This document shows, in pieces, positions 1-8,691 of a DNA stretch of 64,000 nt. Below the pieces are notes generated by a model. That model was given only the letters and a program-made list of their open reading frames with translations, ran no database searches and was not told the DNA's origin. Origin of the DNA: Chloroflexota bacterium (lineage in GTDB: Bacteria > Chloroflexota > Anaerolineae > Aggregatilineales > Phototrophicaceae); contig JAPOWG010000011.1 of the NCBI GenBank assembly GCA_026707745.1, forward strand, positions 1 to 64,000. The letters are read 5' to 3'. The translations under genes and the position numbers were made by a program. Position 1 is the stretch's first letter. Each line of letters begins with the position of its first letter.

Positions 1-30
1 GCGACTAAATGGTCGCGTTTGTATTTTTTG

Positions 31-74
31 CCCTCACCCCCCGGCCCCCTCTCCCATAAAGGGAGAGGGGGAGC
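31..74. repeat. GC-rich hairpin core, family A (partial copy)
   Basis: A run of CCCTCACCCCCCGGCC followed by CCCCCTCTCCC, a short spacer and the complementary GGGAGAGGGGG then GAGC. The same core lies inside the longer family A elements near 9.6, 17.1 and 30.9 kb and alone near 4.44 and 34.13 kb. This copy has no recognisable terminal repeats. Confidence 0.8.
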
Positions 75-198
75 GCGTTTGGCGGGGATGGGATTCGGTG
101 CGGAACTTTCGCTACAAGCGAGATTTTTTCGCAGTATTTTATTGGAATTACTGAGGGCGCAGAGGGGATCGTTTCGGGCGGGCAGGTTGGTCGCCTCT

Positions 199-353
199 AC
201 GGGTTCAGACACAGGTCTGCAGGGTTCTGGGTCTGGCGGGTTGGTGGGTCGCGTAGACACCGACTGTCAACAGCGGTGGGCGAGCCAAGGCTCGCCCCTA
301 CGGGTTCAGACACGGGTCTGTAGGGTTGTGGGTCTGGCGGGTTGGCAGGTCGC
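199..353. repeat. two ~54-bp direct repeats
   Basis: ACGGGTTCAGACAC begins at 199 and again at 300. Both copies run through GGTCTG, AGGGTT, GGGTCTGGCGGGTTGG and end in GGTCGC, with a few substitutions. The period is about 101 bp and the spacer holds the hairpin at 278-297, so this looks like a local duplication inside intergenic repeat DNA. Confidence 0.75.
278..297. repeat. GGGCGAGCC hairpin (family R)
   Basis: Perfect 9-bp inverted repeat GGGCGAGCC/GGCTCGCCC with a 2-nt loop, followed by CTAC. Near-identical hairpins occur at 17595-17618 and 34325-34344. Confidence 0.85.
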
Positions 354-394
354 CCGTACATGGCGCGCGTGTGGTTTGGGGATGTGGCGGATCG

Positions 395-2215
395 CTAGCC
401 CCCGGCTTTGGCGAAGATTTCTCTGGCGGTCTCGACGTAGTCCAGGGATTGATGCCGAAAATAGGTGTTGTAAAGATCGGCGTAGTGGCCGCCCAGTTTA
501 ATCAGATCTTCGTGGTCGCCGGTTTCAATGATCTCCCCGTCCTGCAAGACAATGATGCGGTCGGCGCTGCGCACGGTACTCAGACGATGGGCGATAAGAA
601 TTGACGTGGAGCGAGAAAGAATGAGGTCAATGGCATCTTGTATCTGTGACTCGGTGAAGGGGTCTATGCTGGCTGTGGCCTCGTCCAGTATGAAAATGGA
701 GGGCTTCTGAACGAGGACACGCAAAAGGCTGACCAACTGGCGCTGCCCCATGCTCAGGCGCGCGCCACGCTCGCCGACATCGGTTTCCAAGCCGTCGGGC
801 ATGCTGTCAAGCCATTCGCCGTCCCCTATGCTCAGGGCGATGGCGCTGATGTCTTCCAGCGTGGCGTCCCGATTGCTATAGCGAATGTTTTCCAGGACAG
901 TTCCGCTGAAAAGGAAGGGCTGCTGCGGGACTATCCCCAGTTTGGAGCGGTATGATTTGAGATCAAGCGCGCGAATGTCCAGGCCATCAATGCGTATAGC
1001 GCCTTTCTGGAACTCATAATAGCGGGTGATGAGCTTGGCAATGGAGCTTTTGCCGGCGCCGGTGTGGCCGACAAAGGCGACGTTTTCGCCCGGCTTGATT
1101 TCCAGGTCGAAATCTTTGAGCACCGGCTCGCCACGGTCATAAGCGAAGCTGACATTATCGAACTCGATGGTCCCGTCGAGTCCGCCAACAGGGTGGTTGC
1201 CGACTTGCGCGACCGTGTTTTCCGCGTCTATGAGGGCGAAGATGCGTTCGGCGGCGCTGAGGCCCTGCTGGAACTGGCTCCAGAAGGAGGCCAGGTTCAT
1301 AAAGGGGAACCAGAAGCGGTCGACGCCTTGAATGAAGAGGAACCAGGCGCCGGCGGTGATGGCGCCGCCGATGACGGAATTCGCGCCGACCCAGACGATG
1401 ATCGAGAGCGCGATGGCAGAGAGTACGCCCATCGTCGGGAAAACCAGGGACATCACGAAGCCCTTGCGCAGGTTAATGCCATAGCTCAAGTTGTTCACCA
1501 GGGTGAATTCGCTATAGATCATTTGCTCCTGTCGAAAGTTTTTGGCGACGCTGATGCCCGTCACGCTTTCTTGAATATTGTCGTTGACGACGGCCATGGC
1601 GCGCGCGCCTTGCCGCGTAACAATCCGCGCCAGATAACGGAAGAGCAGGGAAGCAATGACCACCATGGGCATGGTCATCAGCAATACGATGGTCAACTCG
1701 ACAGAGTAGGTTAGCAAGGCGAGAAAGAGGAGAGTGACCGAAAGAAACTGAGAAACGACTTCGCTACCCAGCAACATGACATCGCCGAATTCTTGTGTAT
1801 CGCTGGTGATACGGCTGACGACAGTACCGGTTTTGTGCCGGTCGTAAAAGGCGAGATCGCGATCGATGGCAGCCGCGAAGGCGTCTTTGCGCATTTCGGC
1901 CACGATCTTGCCGATCACATCGACCGTGAATCTGCGCCTGCCGTAGTTGCAGATGTATTCGCTAAGCGCGATTGCAGCCAGCATGACGAAGAGAAAACCC
2001 AGCACATCGCTGTATTTGACCAGTTCATCAACAGCGGCGCTGATGATGACGGGACGAACCGCGCGGGAGGCGCCGACGACGAGGAAACCCAGCAGAGCCA
2101 GGAACAGCAGCCGTTTATGCCGGGCGAGATAGTTGCCTATGCGCTTAAAGAGATGGAGGTCGGTGTATTGCCTGTCGTAGGAATCGCCTTGCAGACCGCC
2201 GAAGACCGCAGCCAT
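395..2215 (-). CDS. ABC exporter half-transporter, canonical ATPase subunit
   Basis: Type I ABC exporter (TMD-NBD), 606 aa. Hydrophobic transmembrane segments fill roughly residues 35-320 and the nucleotide-binding domain follows. Walker A GHTGAGKSS is near residue 383, the signature reads LSMGQRQ near 490, and Walker B FILDEATASID near 507 keeps the catalytic glutamate. The start follows the stop of the upstream exporter gene by one base, so the two are translationally coupled and very likely form a heterodimer. The LSGGQ motif is altered here, and the partner has the altered Walker B. In known heterodimers of the TM287/288 type these two defects belong to the same degenerate ATP site. Substrate (drug, lipid or peptide) cannot be told from sequence. 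Confidence 0.9.
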   Translation of the reverse strand: MAAVFGGLQGDSYDRQYTDLHLFKRIGNYLARHKRLLFLALLGFLVVGASRAVRPVIISAAVDELVKYSDVLGFLFVMLAAIALSEYICNYGRRRFTVDVIGKIVAEMRKDAFAAAIDRDLAFYDRHKTGTVVSRITSDTQEFGDVMLLGSEVVSQFLSVTLLFLALLTYSVELTIVLLMTMPMVVIASLLFRYLARIVTRQGARAMAVVNDNIQESVTGISVAKNFRQEQMIYSEFTLVNNLSYGINLRKGFVMSLVFPTMGVLSAIALSIIVWVGANSVIGGAITAGAWFLFIQGVDRFWFPFMNLASFWSQFQQGLSAAERIFALIDAENTVAQVGNHPVGGLDGTIEFDNVSFAYDRGEPVLKDFDLEIKPGENVAFVGHTGAGKSSIAKLITRYYEFQKGAIRIDGLDIRALDLKSYRSKLGIVPQQPFLFSGTVLENIRYSNRDATLEDISAIALSIGDGEWLDSMPDGLETDVGERGARLSMGQRQLVSLLRVLVQKPSIFILDEATASIDPFTESQIQDAIDLILSRSTSILIAHRLSTVRSADRIIVLQDGEIIETGDHEDLIKLGGHYADLYNTYFRHQSLDYVETAREIFAKAGG

Positions 2216-2216
2216 G

Positions 2217-4004
2217 TCAATCCCCCGCCCGCGCCAGATGCGACGGCTGTTCGTGATAGCGATCGAAGATATGACGATAAGAGCGCGAGGTCTTCATCAG
2301 GCGCTCGTGACTGCCTTGCGCGACAATGCGGCCCTTGCGCAGGACGACAATATGATCGGCCCAGCGGATCTGTGACAGGCGATGGGTGATGAGCAGGGTC
2401 GTGCGTCCGCTGGCCGCCGACCAGATGGCGCGCTGGATTTTGTCTTCGGTAGCGCTGTCGATGGCGCTGGTGCTGTCGTCCAGAATGAGAATCGGCGGGT
2501 CGGTCTGGAAGGCGCGGGCCAGCGCCAGTCGCTGCCGCTGCCCGCCGCTGAGCGTCATGCCTCGCTGCCCGATGACTGTCTCGTATCCGGCCGGAAAGGA
2601 GGAGATGAATTCGTGCGCCTGGGCGGCCTTTGCCGAATCGACAATGCGGGTCATATCGACATGGTCCATGCCAAAGGCGATATTTTCGGCAACTGAACGG
2701 CTGAACAAAAAAATGTCCTGCTCAATAATACTGATCTGGGAGCGCAGGCCTTGCAAATTCCAGTCGCGCAGGTCTACGCCATCCACAAGGATGCGACCGC
2801 CGCTGACGTCGTAGATGCGATTGATCAGTTTGCTGAGGGTACTCTTGCCGGAACCGGTTTGGCCGACGATCGCGACTGTTTGACCCGGCTCGATCGAGAA
2901 TGAGATGCCTCGCAGGATCTCTTCGCCGCCGTAAGTGAAATCGACATTCTCGAAGCTGATAGCGCCGCGAACGTTCCCGTTGTATCCGAGCGGGTTTCGA
3001 TCCAGCTTGGTCCGGTAGTTGAGGACCTCCAAAATGCGTTCCGCGCTGGCGTAACCGGAGGCGATGCGGGAGGTCGAGAACAAGGAGATGAAGACCGGGA
3101 ACAAGAAGATATTGATCAATCCGAGAAAGGCGACCACTTCACCTTCGGCAATGGCGCCAGCGCGAAAGAGCGCGGTGGCATGGATCAATGCCGCCACGAA
3201 GGTCAGCCCGAAGAGCAATACGGACAAATAACGCGCTTCGAATTCGCCCTGGTCGATGAATCGGTCTCGAACGCGGTCCGCCAGGCTTTCAAATGTTTTG
3301 ATTTCGCTCGCTTCCTGCGCGGCGCCTTTGACGACCTCCAGACCTTCCAGGGCTTCGGCGAGTCGGGCGTTCATGCGGCCGAAACTGCCCCGCACGTCTT
3401 GGGCGATGGGATGCAAGCGCCGGACAAAGTAGATCTGAACCAGGATGTGCGACAGGATGAAAAGCATGGGTATGAGGATGAGTTGCGGGTGAATAGCCGG
3501 CGCAAAGATGGCGGGCGTGATGAGAAACATATTGGCGCCGATGGTCAAATTGATGCCCGGATTCATCATCAGATTCATTTCGCGGACGTCGTTGGTGACG
3601 CGGGCCATGGTCTCGCCGACCGGCTGGGTGTCATGATAGCTCATGCTCTTGCCCAGCAGGCTGGCGTAAAGCTCGTCGCGCACGTCGCGCTCGAAGCGTT
3701 GGGCAAACACCTCGGCGGAGAAATTGCGTATGAATTGCAATATTGAGCGAAGGGTTTGTGAAGCGAGGATGAGCAGAACGCTGTTGAGCACCAACTGCGG
3801 GGTTTGCTCGTTCATGAGGAAGATCGCGTCAAAGGCCTTGCCTACCAAGCCGGGAACGACGCCGGCCAGGAAGGCGTTGCTGAAGGCGCCGAGCAGCAGT
3901 AAAACCGCGGCGATCGGATGCCGGAGAATATGCGAAAGTATGAATCTGAATGGGCTGGTGTGATTGGTTTTAATGGGAGTTTCAACGACGAATTCGGCGG
4001 ACAT
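2217..4004 (-). CDS. ABC exporter half-transporter, degenerate-site subunit
   Basis: Type I ABC exporter, 595 aa, first gene of a two-gene operon. Membrane domain at residues ~25-310, nucleotide-binding domain ~335-580. Walker A is GQTGSGKST near 384, the signature LSGGQRQ is intact near 488, and Walker B reads LILDDSTSAID, with Asp in place of the catalytic Glu. That substitution is the hallmark of the non-hydrolysing site of heterodimeric exporters. The ATG at 4004 follows an AAGGAG ribosome binding site six bases upstream. The downstream gene (395-2215) supplies the other half. Confidence 0.9.
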   Translation of the reverse strand: MSAEFVVETPIKTNHTSPFRFILSHILRHPIAAVLLLLGAFSNAFLAGVVPGLVGKAFDAIFLMNEQTPQLVLNSVLLILASQTLRSILQFIRNFSAEVFAQRFERDVRDELYASLLGKSMSYHDTQPVGETMARVTNDVREMNLMMNPGINLTIGANMFLITPAIFAPAIHPQLILIPMLFILSHILVQIYFVRRLHPIAQDVRGSFGRMNARLAEALEGLEVVKGAAQEASEIKTFESLADRVRDRFIDQGEFEARYLSVLLFGLTFVAALIHATALFRAGAIAEGEVVAFLGLINIFLFPVFISLFSTSRIASGYASAERILEVLNYRTKLDRNPLGYNGNVRGAISFENVDFTYGGEEILRGISFSIEPGQTVAIVGQTGSGKSTLSKLINRIYDVSGGRILVDGVDLRDWNLQGLRSQISIIEQDIFLFSRSVAENIAFGMDHVDMTRIVDSAKAAQAHEFISSFPAGYETVIGQRGMTLSGGQRQRLALARAFQTDPPILILDDSTSAIDSATEDKIQRAIWSAASGRTTLLITHRLSQIRWADHIVVLRKGRIVAQGSHERLMKTSRSYRHIFDRYHEQPSHLARAGD

Positions 4005-4030
4005 CCAATCTCCTTAGTTGCCGGCCATGC

Positions 4031-4111
4031 CAGCCGCTCGGCGGCAGCGAAAAGGTCTGTCCCGCTTACGCAAAATTGTAAGCCGTCCCGTTGCTTGAGC
4101 GACGCGGTTTA
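4031..4111 (+). repeat. family C repeat (GCCGCTCGGCGGCAGC type)
   Basis: Begins CAGCCGCTCGGCGGCAGCG, then AAAAGGTCTGTCCCGC, ACGCAAAATTGTAAGCC and ends GAGCGACGCGGTTTA. It aligns with 58434-58527 and 48485-48585 over about 80 bp. Here it lies between two minus-strand genes and ends without the ribosome binding site seen in the other two copies. Confidence 0.8.
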
Positions 4112-4233
4112 GGTAATCAGCGCTAGTGTATATGAAGCCGCGCGATTGAAACATAGACGATTGCGGGGATGCAGGGAACGCTCAAAATGACAAAGTAAGT
4201 GCAAGTACGTCATGCAACGAAGGCGAGCCGTGC

Positions 4234-4258
4234 AGGGGCGACCAATCTGGTCGCCCCT
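4234..4258. repeat. GGGGCGACCA hairpin (family R)
   Basis: Perfect 11-bp inverted repeat AGGGGCGACCA/TGGTCGCCCCT around the loop ATC. Same family as the hairpins at 278, 7188, 17595, 31101 and 34325. The loop-proximal bases differ but the GGGGCGA base of the stem is constant. Confidence 0.85.
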
Positions 4259-4436
4259 ATCGCCGACTTTTATTTTGGAGTGCATTAGCATGACTATGTT
4301 GGTTCTACTGAGAATTCTTAACCACCGAGGGGCGTGTAGACACAGCCAGCCGACGCTGACCGTCAGAGCAGAGAAAATAACAGAAGCCTGTGTTGCGTGG
4401 GCGTTTCGCCGATATGGCCCGACAGCGCGTCTTTTC

Positions 4437-4483
4437 TCCCCCCATCCCCCGGCCCCTTCCCCCACAAGGAGGGAAGGGGAGCT
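4437..4483. repeat. GC-rich hairpin core, family A (partial)
   Basis: CCCCATCCCCCGGCCCC, then TTCCCCCAC and its complement-like AGGGAAGGGGAGCT. It matches the core of the ~205-bp family A elements, but no terminal repeat could be found on either side. Confidence 0.7.
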
Positions 4484-4648
4484 AATGTAGTGCGGGTTTG
4501 CTTGAAACAACAGTTATCGACACAGGTATCAGCAGAAATACGTGTCAATACAAGGTCGAAACAAGCTTCCCCTCATTGCTATGGGGGCGATTGAGGTGGG
4601 AGCGACTCCGGGAGTAGCCGACAAGCCATAGCGTGGCAAGATTTGCGC

Positions 4649-7060
4649 TCATTCAACGGTTATGTTCAGGGGCAAGCGGCCGATGGTATTGTCGTTGTCG
4701 GCAGCGCCACCGGTCACTGGCAGCCGAAGGATGTCTCCGTTTGTCGGATCGTGCCGGTAGACGACGATCCAGACTTCATAATTGCCGGGCGGCAGGTTTG
4801 AGGGCAGGCGCAGGGCGCGGTTATCCCAGACGGGCAGGTTCGCAGCCCAAGTCGATGTGGGCGCAAAGCCGTCTTGGGGAGCGGAATCCTGCCCCTGGAC
4901 GACGACCTGGCCGGTTTCCGGCTGGGCGATAAACCAGGCTATCGTATAGTTGTGAGCAAGCGTTTGGTCGCTTTGCCATAGTAGAGATATTTCCAGTGTG
5001 TCTCCGGCGAGATAGACATCCCCGCCGGGCATGACGAATCCTCGCAGGCGAAGCGTGTCGCCGAAGACCAGATCCGTCATCACTTCGGCAGCGTAGATGG
5101 ACATTGGGTTTGGCGCTGCGAATCTTGTGCTGTATTCGAGCAGGCGGACGGTATCGTCAGGGTGGTCCAATGCGACTTCTCTCAGGGGGTAGTAGTGAAG
5201 GGCAAGGTAGCGCTCGTAGGGTCGAAAGCTCCAGGGCATGAAGGCGTTGGTATTGGCCAGCAGGAAGAGGCGATCATGTTTGCCGGCGAGATGATGCAGG
5301 GCGCGAACGGTGAAAAGGTCAAACCAGTCGTTGGGATTGTTCGAGGTAACTTCCGCGGGTTGTTTGTCGCTGGCGGCCTGGGCCGGGGCTTCCGGCATAA
5401 CAATCGGTCGCGGGCGGGGCGAATCGAGGTGATTCAATACAAAGCCGCTGTAGAGGTTATTGGGCAGCAGCAAAATGTCGCCGGCGCGGGCATCACCCGC
5501 CAGATAGTCGAGCGCGTCGTGCAGGGCGGGACTTTGCGAACGCGTGAGCGGATCCCGATCGTAGATCGACCCCAGATTGAGAATAAGCAGGGGGAGGGCG
5601 AGGAGCGCCAAGAGCGGCGCCAGGCGGGCATAGCGGCGGCCGGGATGGCGAAGAACTGTCATGATGGCGTGGGCAAGGAGCAAGCTGAACAGGGCGTATC
5701 CAATAGCCCACCAGAAGGCGCCGGCGCGAATCCAGACGAAGTCAATGCCCAAATCCGCCCAGCGTCCCGGCAGAATTACCCAGCGAAAGTAACGCGGTTG
5801 TGTCAGTCCGGGTTCCCACTCCGAAATCCCTCCGGATTCCGGGGGCAGGGTGTCCGTATAATGCGCCAGGCTCAAAGACACGGCGCTGAATTGGATCCAG
5901 ATGCCGTAAGAGATCAGGGCGACGAGAAGCAGTCTGGACCACTTGCCGCGGCGACTTGCGGCGATTTGCAGGATCGGGGCAGAGGCGAGCATCAGAATGG
6001 GCAGGATAGGCACCAGAAAGCGGGGCGGCCAACTCAAGCCGCCAAACCAGTGCTCGCCAGTGGGCAGGGCATGTCCCAGGGAGTAGCCGATGGTTAAGAG
6101 CCAGACAGTCCAAACAAGACGATGTTTGCCTTGCCGCAGAAGCGCGACAGCACCCGCAACTGAGAGCAGGACCAGTGGCGATGTGGCCCAGAGGCTGCCA
6201 CCGGGGCTCAAGAGGAATATCCGCAGCGCGTAGGAGAAATAGCTGTCGGCAGGGTCCAGATCCGGGTAGAAACTGTGTATTAGCTGTGAAAGGGGCTGAA
6301 GGAACATCAGCCCCAACAATAACAAGACTTGAAGCGCAAGCGCAGCAGAAGACAGGCGCCGCATGGCCGCTGATTCCAGACGCCGGTGAGAGGGAAGCGC
6401 GAAGGCAGCCAGCGCCGGCAATGCCGCCAGAGCCGAGTACTTGGTCTCTGTTGCCAGGTAAAGCGCAAGCAGCCCAGCGACAATCCCGGCAAGTCGCAGA
6501 AGAATCGACCGGCGCATAGATAGTCGAACCAGATATAGCGCGAGCAGCAGAAAAAAACCTACCAGGGGCTCGCGAAACATTGTCTGACTGTATGCCCAGA
6601 GATTGCTTGATATGCCGGCGCCCAGCGCGACCCCTATTGATACCTTGTCGCTATAGGTCATGGCCCGCAAACACAGATAAAGCAAGCCCACAGTCATGGA
6701 CGCGACGATTATGTTGAACAACCAGACCGTATGAATATTGCCCAGCCGCGGCAGCCGTTCAGCCAGCTTGAGCAAGGGAATGGCGAGATGAATGTTCAGC
6801 CTCTGCTCGACATCATAGCCCCCGAGCGGAAGGCCGGACCATTGTCGGATACGAAGCGGCGGTTTGAACCAGGCGGATTCGTCCATCAGCCAGTCGCCAT
6901 ATCGCGATTGACTGGTTACGGCGTCAAGCGCGCGCAAGGTATCGCCGGATTCGATGCGAGCGCGATATGTCAATAGATAGACGCTCGACATTAAAGCGAC
7001 TATCAGCAAGAAGAGTCGCAATTGATGGAACTTGGCAAGTGTTGTTGCGGGCAAGGGCAT
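4649..7060 (-). CDS. large GT-C-like integral membrane protein
   Basis: 803 aa. A first transmembrane helix (residues ~15-31) is followed by an acidic external loop (ESGDTLRALD), then many hydrophobic segments to about residue 535, and a soluble C-terminal domain of about 265 residues that includes a beta-rich part near 680-800. An acidic residue pair just after helix 1 is typical of GT-C fold glycosyltransferases that use lipid-linked sugars (PMT/ArnT-like). Fold-level similarity is my reading; I do not recognise the specific family. No operon partner: repeats flank both sides. Alternative: a membrane protein of unknown function. Confidence 0.55.
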   Translation of the reverse strand: MPLPATTLAKFHQLRLFLLIVALMSSVYLLTYRARIESGDTLRALDAVTSQSRYGDWLMDESAWFKPPLRIRQWSGLPLGGYDVEQRLNIHLAIPLLKLAERLPRLGNIHTVWLFNIIVASMTVGLLYLCLRAMTYSDKVSIGVALGAGISSNLWAYSQTMFREPLVGFFLLLALYLVRLSMRRSILLRLAGIVAGLLALYLATETKYSALAALPALAAFALPSHRRLESAAMRRLSSAALALQVLLLLGLMFLQPLSQLIHSFYPDLDPADSYFSYALRIFLLSPGGSLWATSPLVLLSVAGAVALLRQGKHRLVWTVWLLTIGYSLGHALPTGEHWFGGLSWPPRFLVPILPILMLASAPILQIAASRRGKWSRLLLVALISYGIWIQFSAVSLSLAHYTDTLPPESGGISEWEPGLTQPRYFRWVILPGRWADLGIDFVWIRAGAFWWAIGYALFSLLLAHAIMTVLRHPGRRYARLAPLLALLALPLLILNLGSIYDRDPLTRSQSPALHDALDYLAGDARAGDILLLPNNLYSGFVLNHLDSPRPRPIVMPEAPAQAASDKQPAEVTSNNPNDWFDLFTVRALHHLAGKHDRLFLLANTNAFMPWSFRPYERYLALHYYPLREVALDHPDDTVRLLEYSTRFAAPNPMSIYAAEVMTDLVFGDTLRLRGFVMPGGDVYLAGDTLEISLLWQSDQTLAHNYTIAWFIAQPETGQVVVQGQDSAPQDGFAPTSTWAANLPVWDNRALRLPSNLPPGNYEVWIVVYRHDPTNGDILRLPVTGGAADNDNTIGRLPLNITVE

Positions 7061-7078
7061 CTCAGGACCGGGCGGTCA

Positions 7079-7283
7079 TAGTAAGTCCAAGTAAGTCATG
7101 CAAAAAGCGAGCCTTGTAGGGGCGTTTGACGGTCGGTGTCTGCGCGACCCGCTGAGACGCCCGCCGAGTAGAAACTGAAGGAATATCGGGCGACTCACAG
7201 AGTCGCCCCTACAATTTTCGATTATTTTGTGTCTTTCTGTACTTCGCCAGCTTTTCTCATTACTTACTTGCACATACGCCATG
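7079..7283. repeat. family D MITE-like element
   Basis: About 205 bp bounded by imperfect terminal inverted repeats. The left arm contains CAAGTAAGTCATGCAAAAAG; the right arm read on the minus strand contains CAAGTAAGTAATGAGAAAAG. The interior carries a family R hairpin (7188-7208) and the inverted 21-bp motif at 7128-7148. A single arm of the same sequence is at 4193-4216. No open frame for a transposase. Confidence 0.6.
7188..7208. repeat. GGGCGACTC hairpin (family R)
   Basis: Perfect 9-bp inverted repeat GGGCGACTC/GAGTCGCCC around ACA. The copy at 31101-31121 has the same stem around TGT, i.e. it is the same unit in the opposite orientation. Confidence 0.85.
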
Positions 7284-7292
7284 CTTTGCGGA

Positions 7293-8084
7293 TCAAGCAC
7301 CGTTGGGACCGGACTTTGCTCTGGAGATCGAGAGTAAGGCATCTGCGATCCTGTGCAGTTCTTCACTGGGGATTTGGCTAAAGGCGACCGCCAGCTTGAT
7401 AATGCCTTGGGTTTTCTGGTCGACGGCGAATCTCGGTTTGTCTTCGGTGTTGGCGACCGGCGCGGCCGGCGCTGATTCAGGCTCGGTTTCCGCGTCCGAC
7501 GTGTATCCGCTCTCCAGAAAGTATTCGAGGTCGCGATCGAGGGCGTTTGCCAGGAGCAGCAGATGGTTCATCGGAATCACCCGCTCGCCGTATTCGTATG
7601 CTTGCAGAAGGCCTTTGTCAATCGCAGTCATTTCACTCAACTGCGCAATACTCATTCCCTTTAGATCTCGCGCAACGCGCAACAGCCCCCCGAGAAGGCG
7701 CTGTCGCAAGGCAAGGGACTGGTCGCGCTCAGCAGCGACATCCGCTATTTCGATCGGCTCATGATCTTGCGATAAGGACCTGACTGGCACATTCAAGTAG
7801 CTGGCCAAGCGTTCCAATTGGGGCGGGCTTGGCAGGTCATCCCCGTATTCCCAAGCAGCTACCAGTTCCGGCGACACCTGCAAACGATCAGCGCAGTCTT
7901 CAATTGAGCGCGACGCAGCCAGGCGGCTCTGCCGTATGAGGACGCCGCCGATCTTTGCGCGCAGGCGCATGGCCTCTTCTTCACGACTATCAAGCGGCGC
8001 GTGGGATTGTTTTTCTCGCGCGACGGGCGCTGCGAATTGCGACAGGTCTACCATCTGCAACAACTGTCTCAACTCTTTTGTCAT
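7293..8084 (-). CDS. twin helix-turn-helix XRE-type regulator
   Basis: 263 aa from the ATG at 8084 (MTKELRQ). Two XRE-like HTH units are visible: one around residues 42-102 (containing SIEDCADRLQVSPELVAAWE) and one around 122-185 (containing SIAQLSEMTAIDKGLLQAYE). Each has the helix-turn-helix spacing and the trailing YG/GD...P pattern of the Cro/CI family. The tail is alanine/proline rich and then helical. The open frame extends upstream to 8189, but a -10-like TATAAT (8088-8093) with TTGCTT 17 bp further upstream sits immediately before 8084. If that promoter is real, the true start may be the next Met at 8054 (MVDLSQ). Target genes unknown. Confidence 0.75.
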   Translation of the reverse strand: MTKELRQLLQMVDLSQFAAPVAREKQSHAPLDSREEEAMRLRAKIGGVLIRQSRLAASRSIEDCADRLQVSPELVAAWEYGDDLPSPPQLERLASYLNVPVRSLSQDHEPIEIADVAAERDQSLALRQRLLGGLLRVARDLKGMSIAQLSEMTAIDKGLLQAYEYGERVIPMNHLLLLANALDRDLEYFLESGYTSDAETEPESAPAAPVANTEDKPRFAVDQKTQGIIKLAVAFSQIPSEELHRIADALLSISRAKSGPNGA

Positions 8085-8087
8085 TCC

Positions 8088-8116
8088 ATTATAGACATCC
8101 GGGCGGCGGCAAGCAA
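8088..8116 (-). promoter_or_regulatory. candidate sigma-70 promoter for the twin-HTH gene
   Basis: On the minus strand TTGCTT (8111-8116), 17-bp spacer, TATAAT (8088-8093). The predicted transcript start (~8081) falls inside the first codon of the 8084 start, which argues for a leaderless transcript or translation from 8054. Confidence 0.5.
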
Positions 8117-8136
8117 GGATGGCGCATTCAGGTGGC

Positions 8137-8607
8137 CTATCTATTTCGGTTGCAACAGAAATCTTAACCACCGAGGACACCGAGAGCACCGAGTTCAGGG
8201 GCGTTTGTCGACTTTCCCTCTAATTCCGTCACCGGAATACGGCAAAGTTGCCAGCGAAACTTCACCTGTGGCTGAAAAGCAAGCCTGAAATATGATATGA
8301 GATATGAACTTTGCTTTTCTCGGTGCCCTCAGTGCTCTCGGTGGTTAATAGTCAGTCCAATTTACTACCGTGTCAGTCGCCTCATTTTGATGCAATTGCC
8401 CTGCGTTCACCCCTACAATTCCTTACTCTTTTGCAAATTTGCATTACTTTATTGGCTTTGCTTTTGCGCATCTTTTTCAATAAACCGCGATCTGCGGTAG
8501 CCGAGCAGGTCTATTATTTTGTGTGAGCGAGGTAGCCCAAAATCGCCGGTTACGCGCCGAGCGGCTGTGGTGAAGCAGATAATTTCAGTTTCAACCGATG
8601 TCGATAC
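8137..8607. repeat. family B MITE-like element (long copy)
   Basis: About 471 bp between the twin-HTH gene and the methyltransferase. The left end reads CTATCTATTTCGGTTGCAAC; the right end read on the minus strand is GTATCGACATCGGTTGAAAC. Subterminally lie CTTAACCACCGAGGACACCG (8165 onward) and its inverse (8316-8348, ending CTCGGTGGTTAATAG). The same ends bound 54091-54233 and 34108-34217. Together with a family C unit (8545-8568, minus) this accounts for most of the gene-free stretch 8085-8691. Confidence 0.65.
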
Positions 8608-8691
8608 AATACCCTGCTTGCAAGGGCTATACGGCGGAACTAGAATCATCTTTCACGGTCGGCAACAACTTCCTGTGGAGAAAGCAACAAC

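Larger units (their letters stand above)
1..394. other. gene-free left edge with repeats
   Basis: No credible gene is seen here. The stretch begins inside a small hairpin (GCGAC/GTCGC arms, 1-16), then carries a GC-rich pyrimidine/purine hairpin (31-74), two copies of a ~54-bp direct repeat (199-253 and 300-353) and a hairpin of the GGGCGAGCC family (278-297). A 21-bp motif at 248-268 recurs at 17428-17448 and, inverted, at 7128-7148. Open frames here are short, of repeat composition, and have no ribosome binding site. Confidence 0.8.
4005..4648. other. repeat-filled intergenic region
   Basis: No gene is supported. From left to right it holds a family C repeat (4031-4111), a family D arm (4193-4216), an 11-bp-stem hairpin (4234-4258), the words CTTAACCACCGAGG of family B near 4317 and a family A GC core (4437-4483). 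Small open frames here translate repeat sequence and lack ribosome binding sites. Confidence 0.75.
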
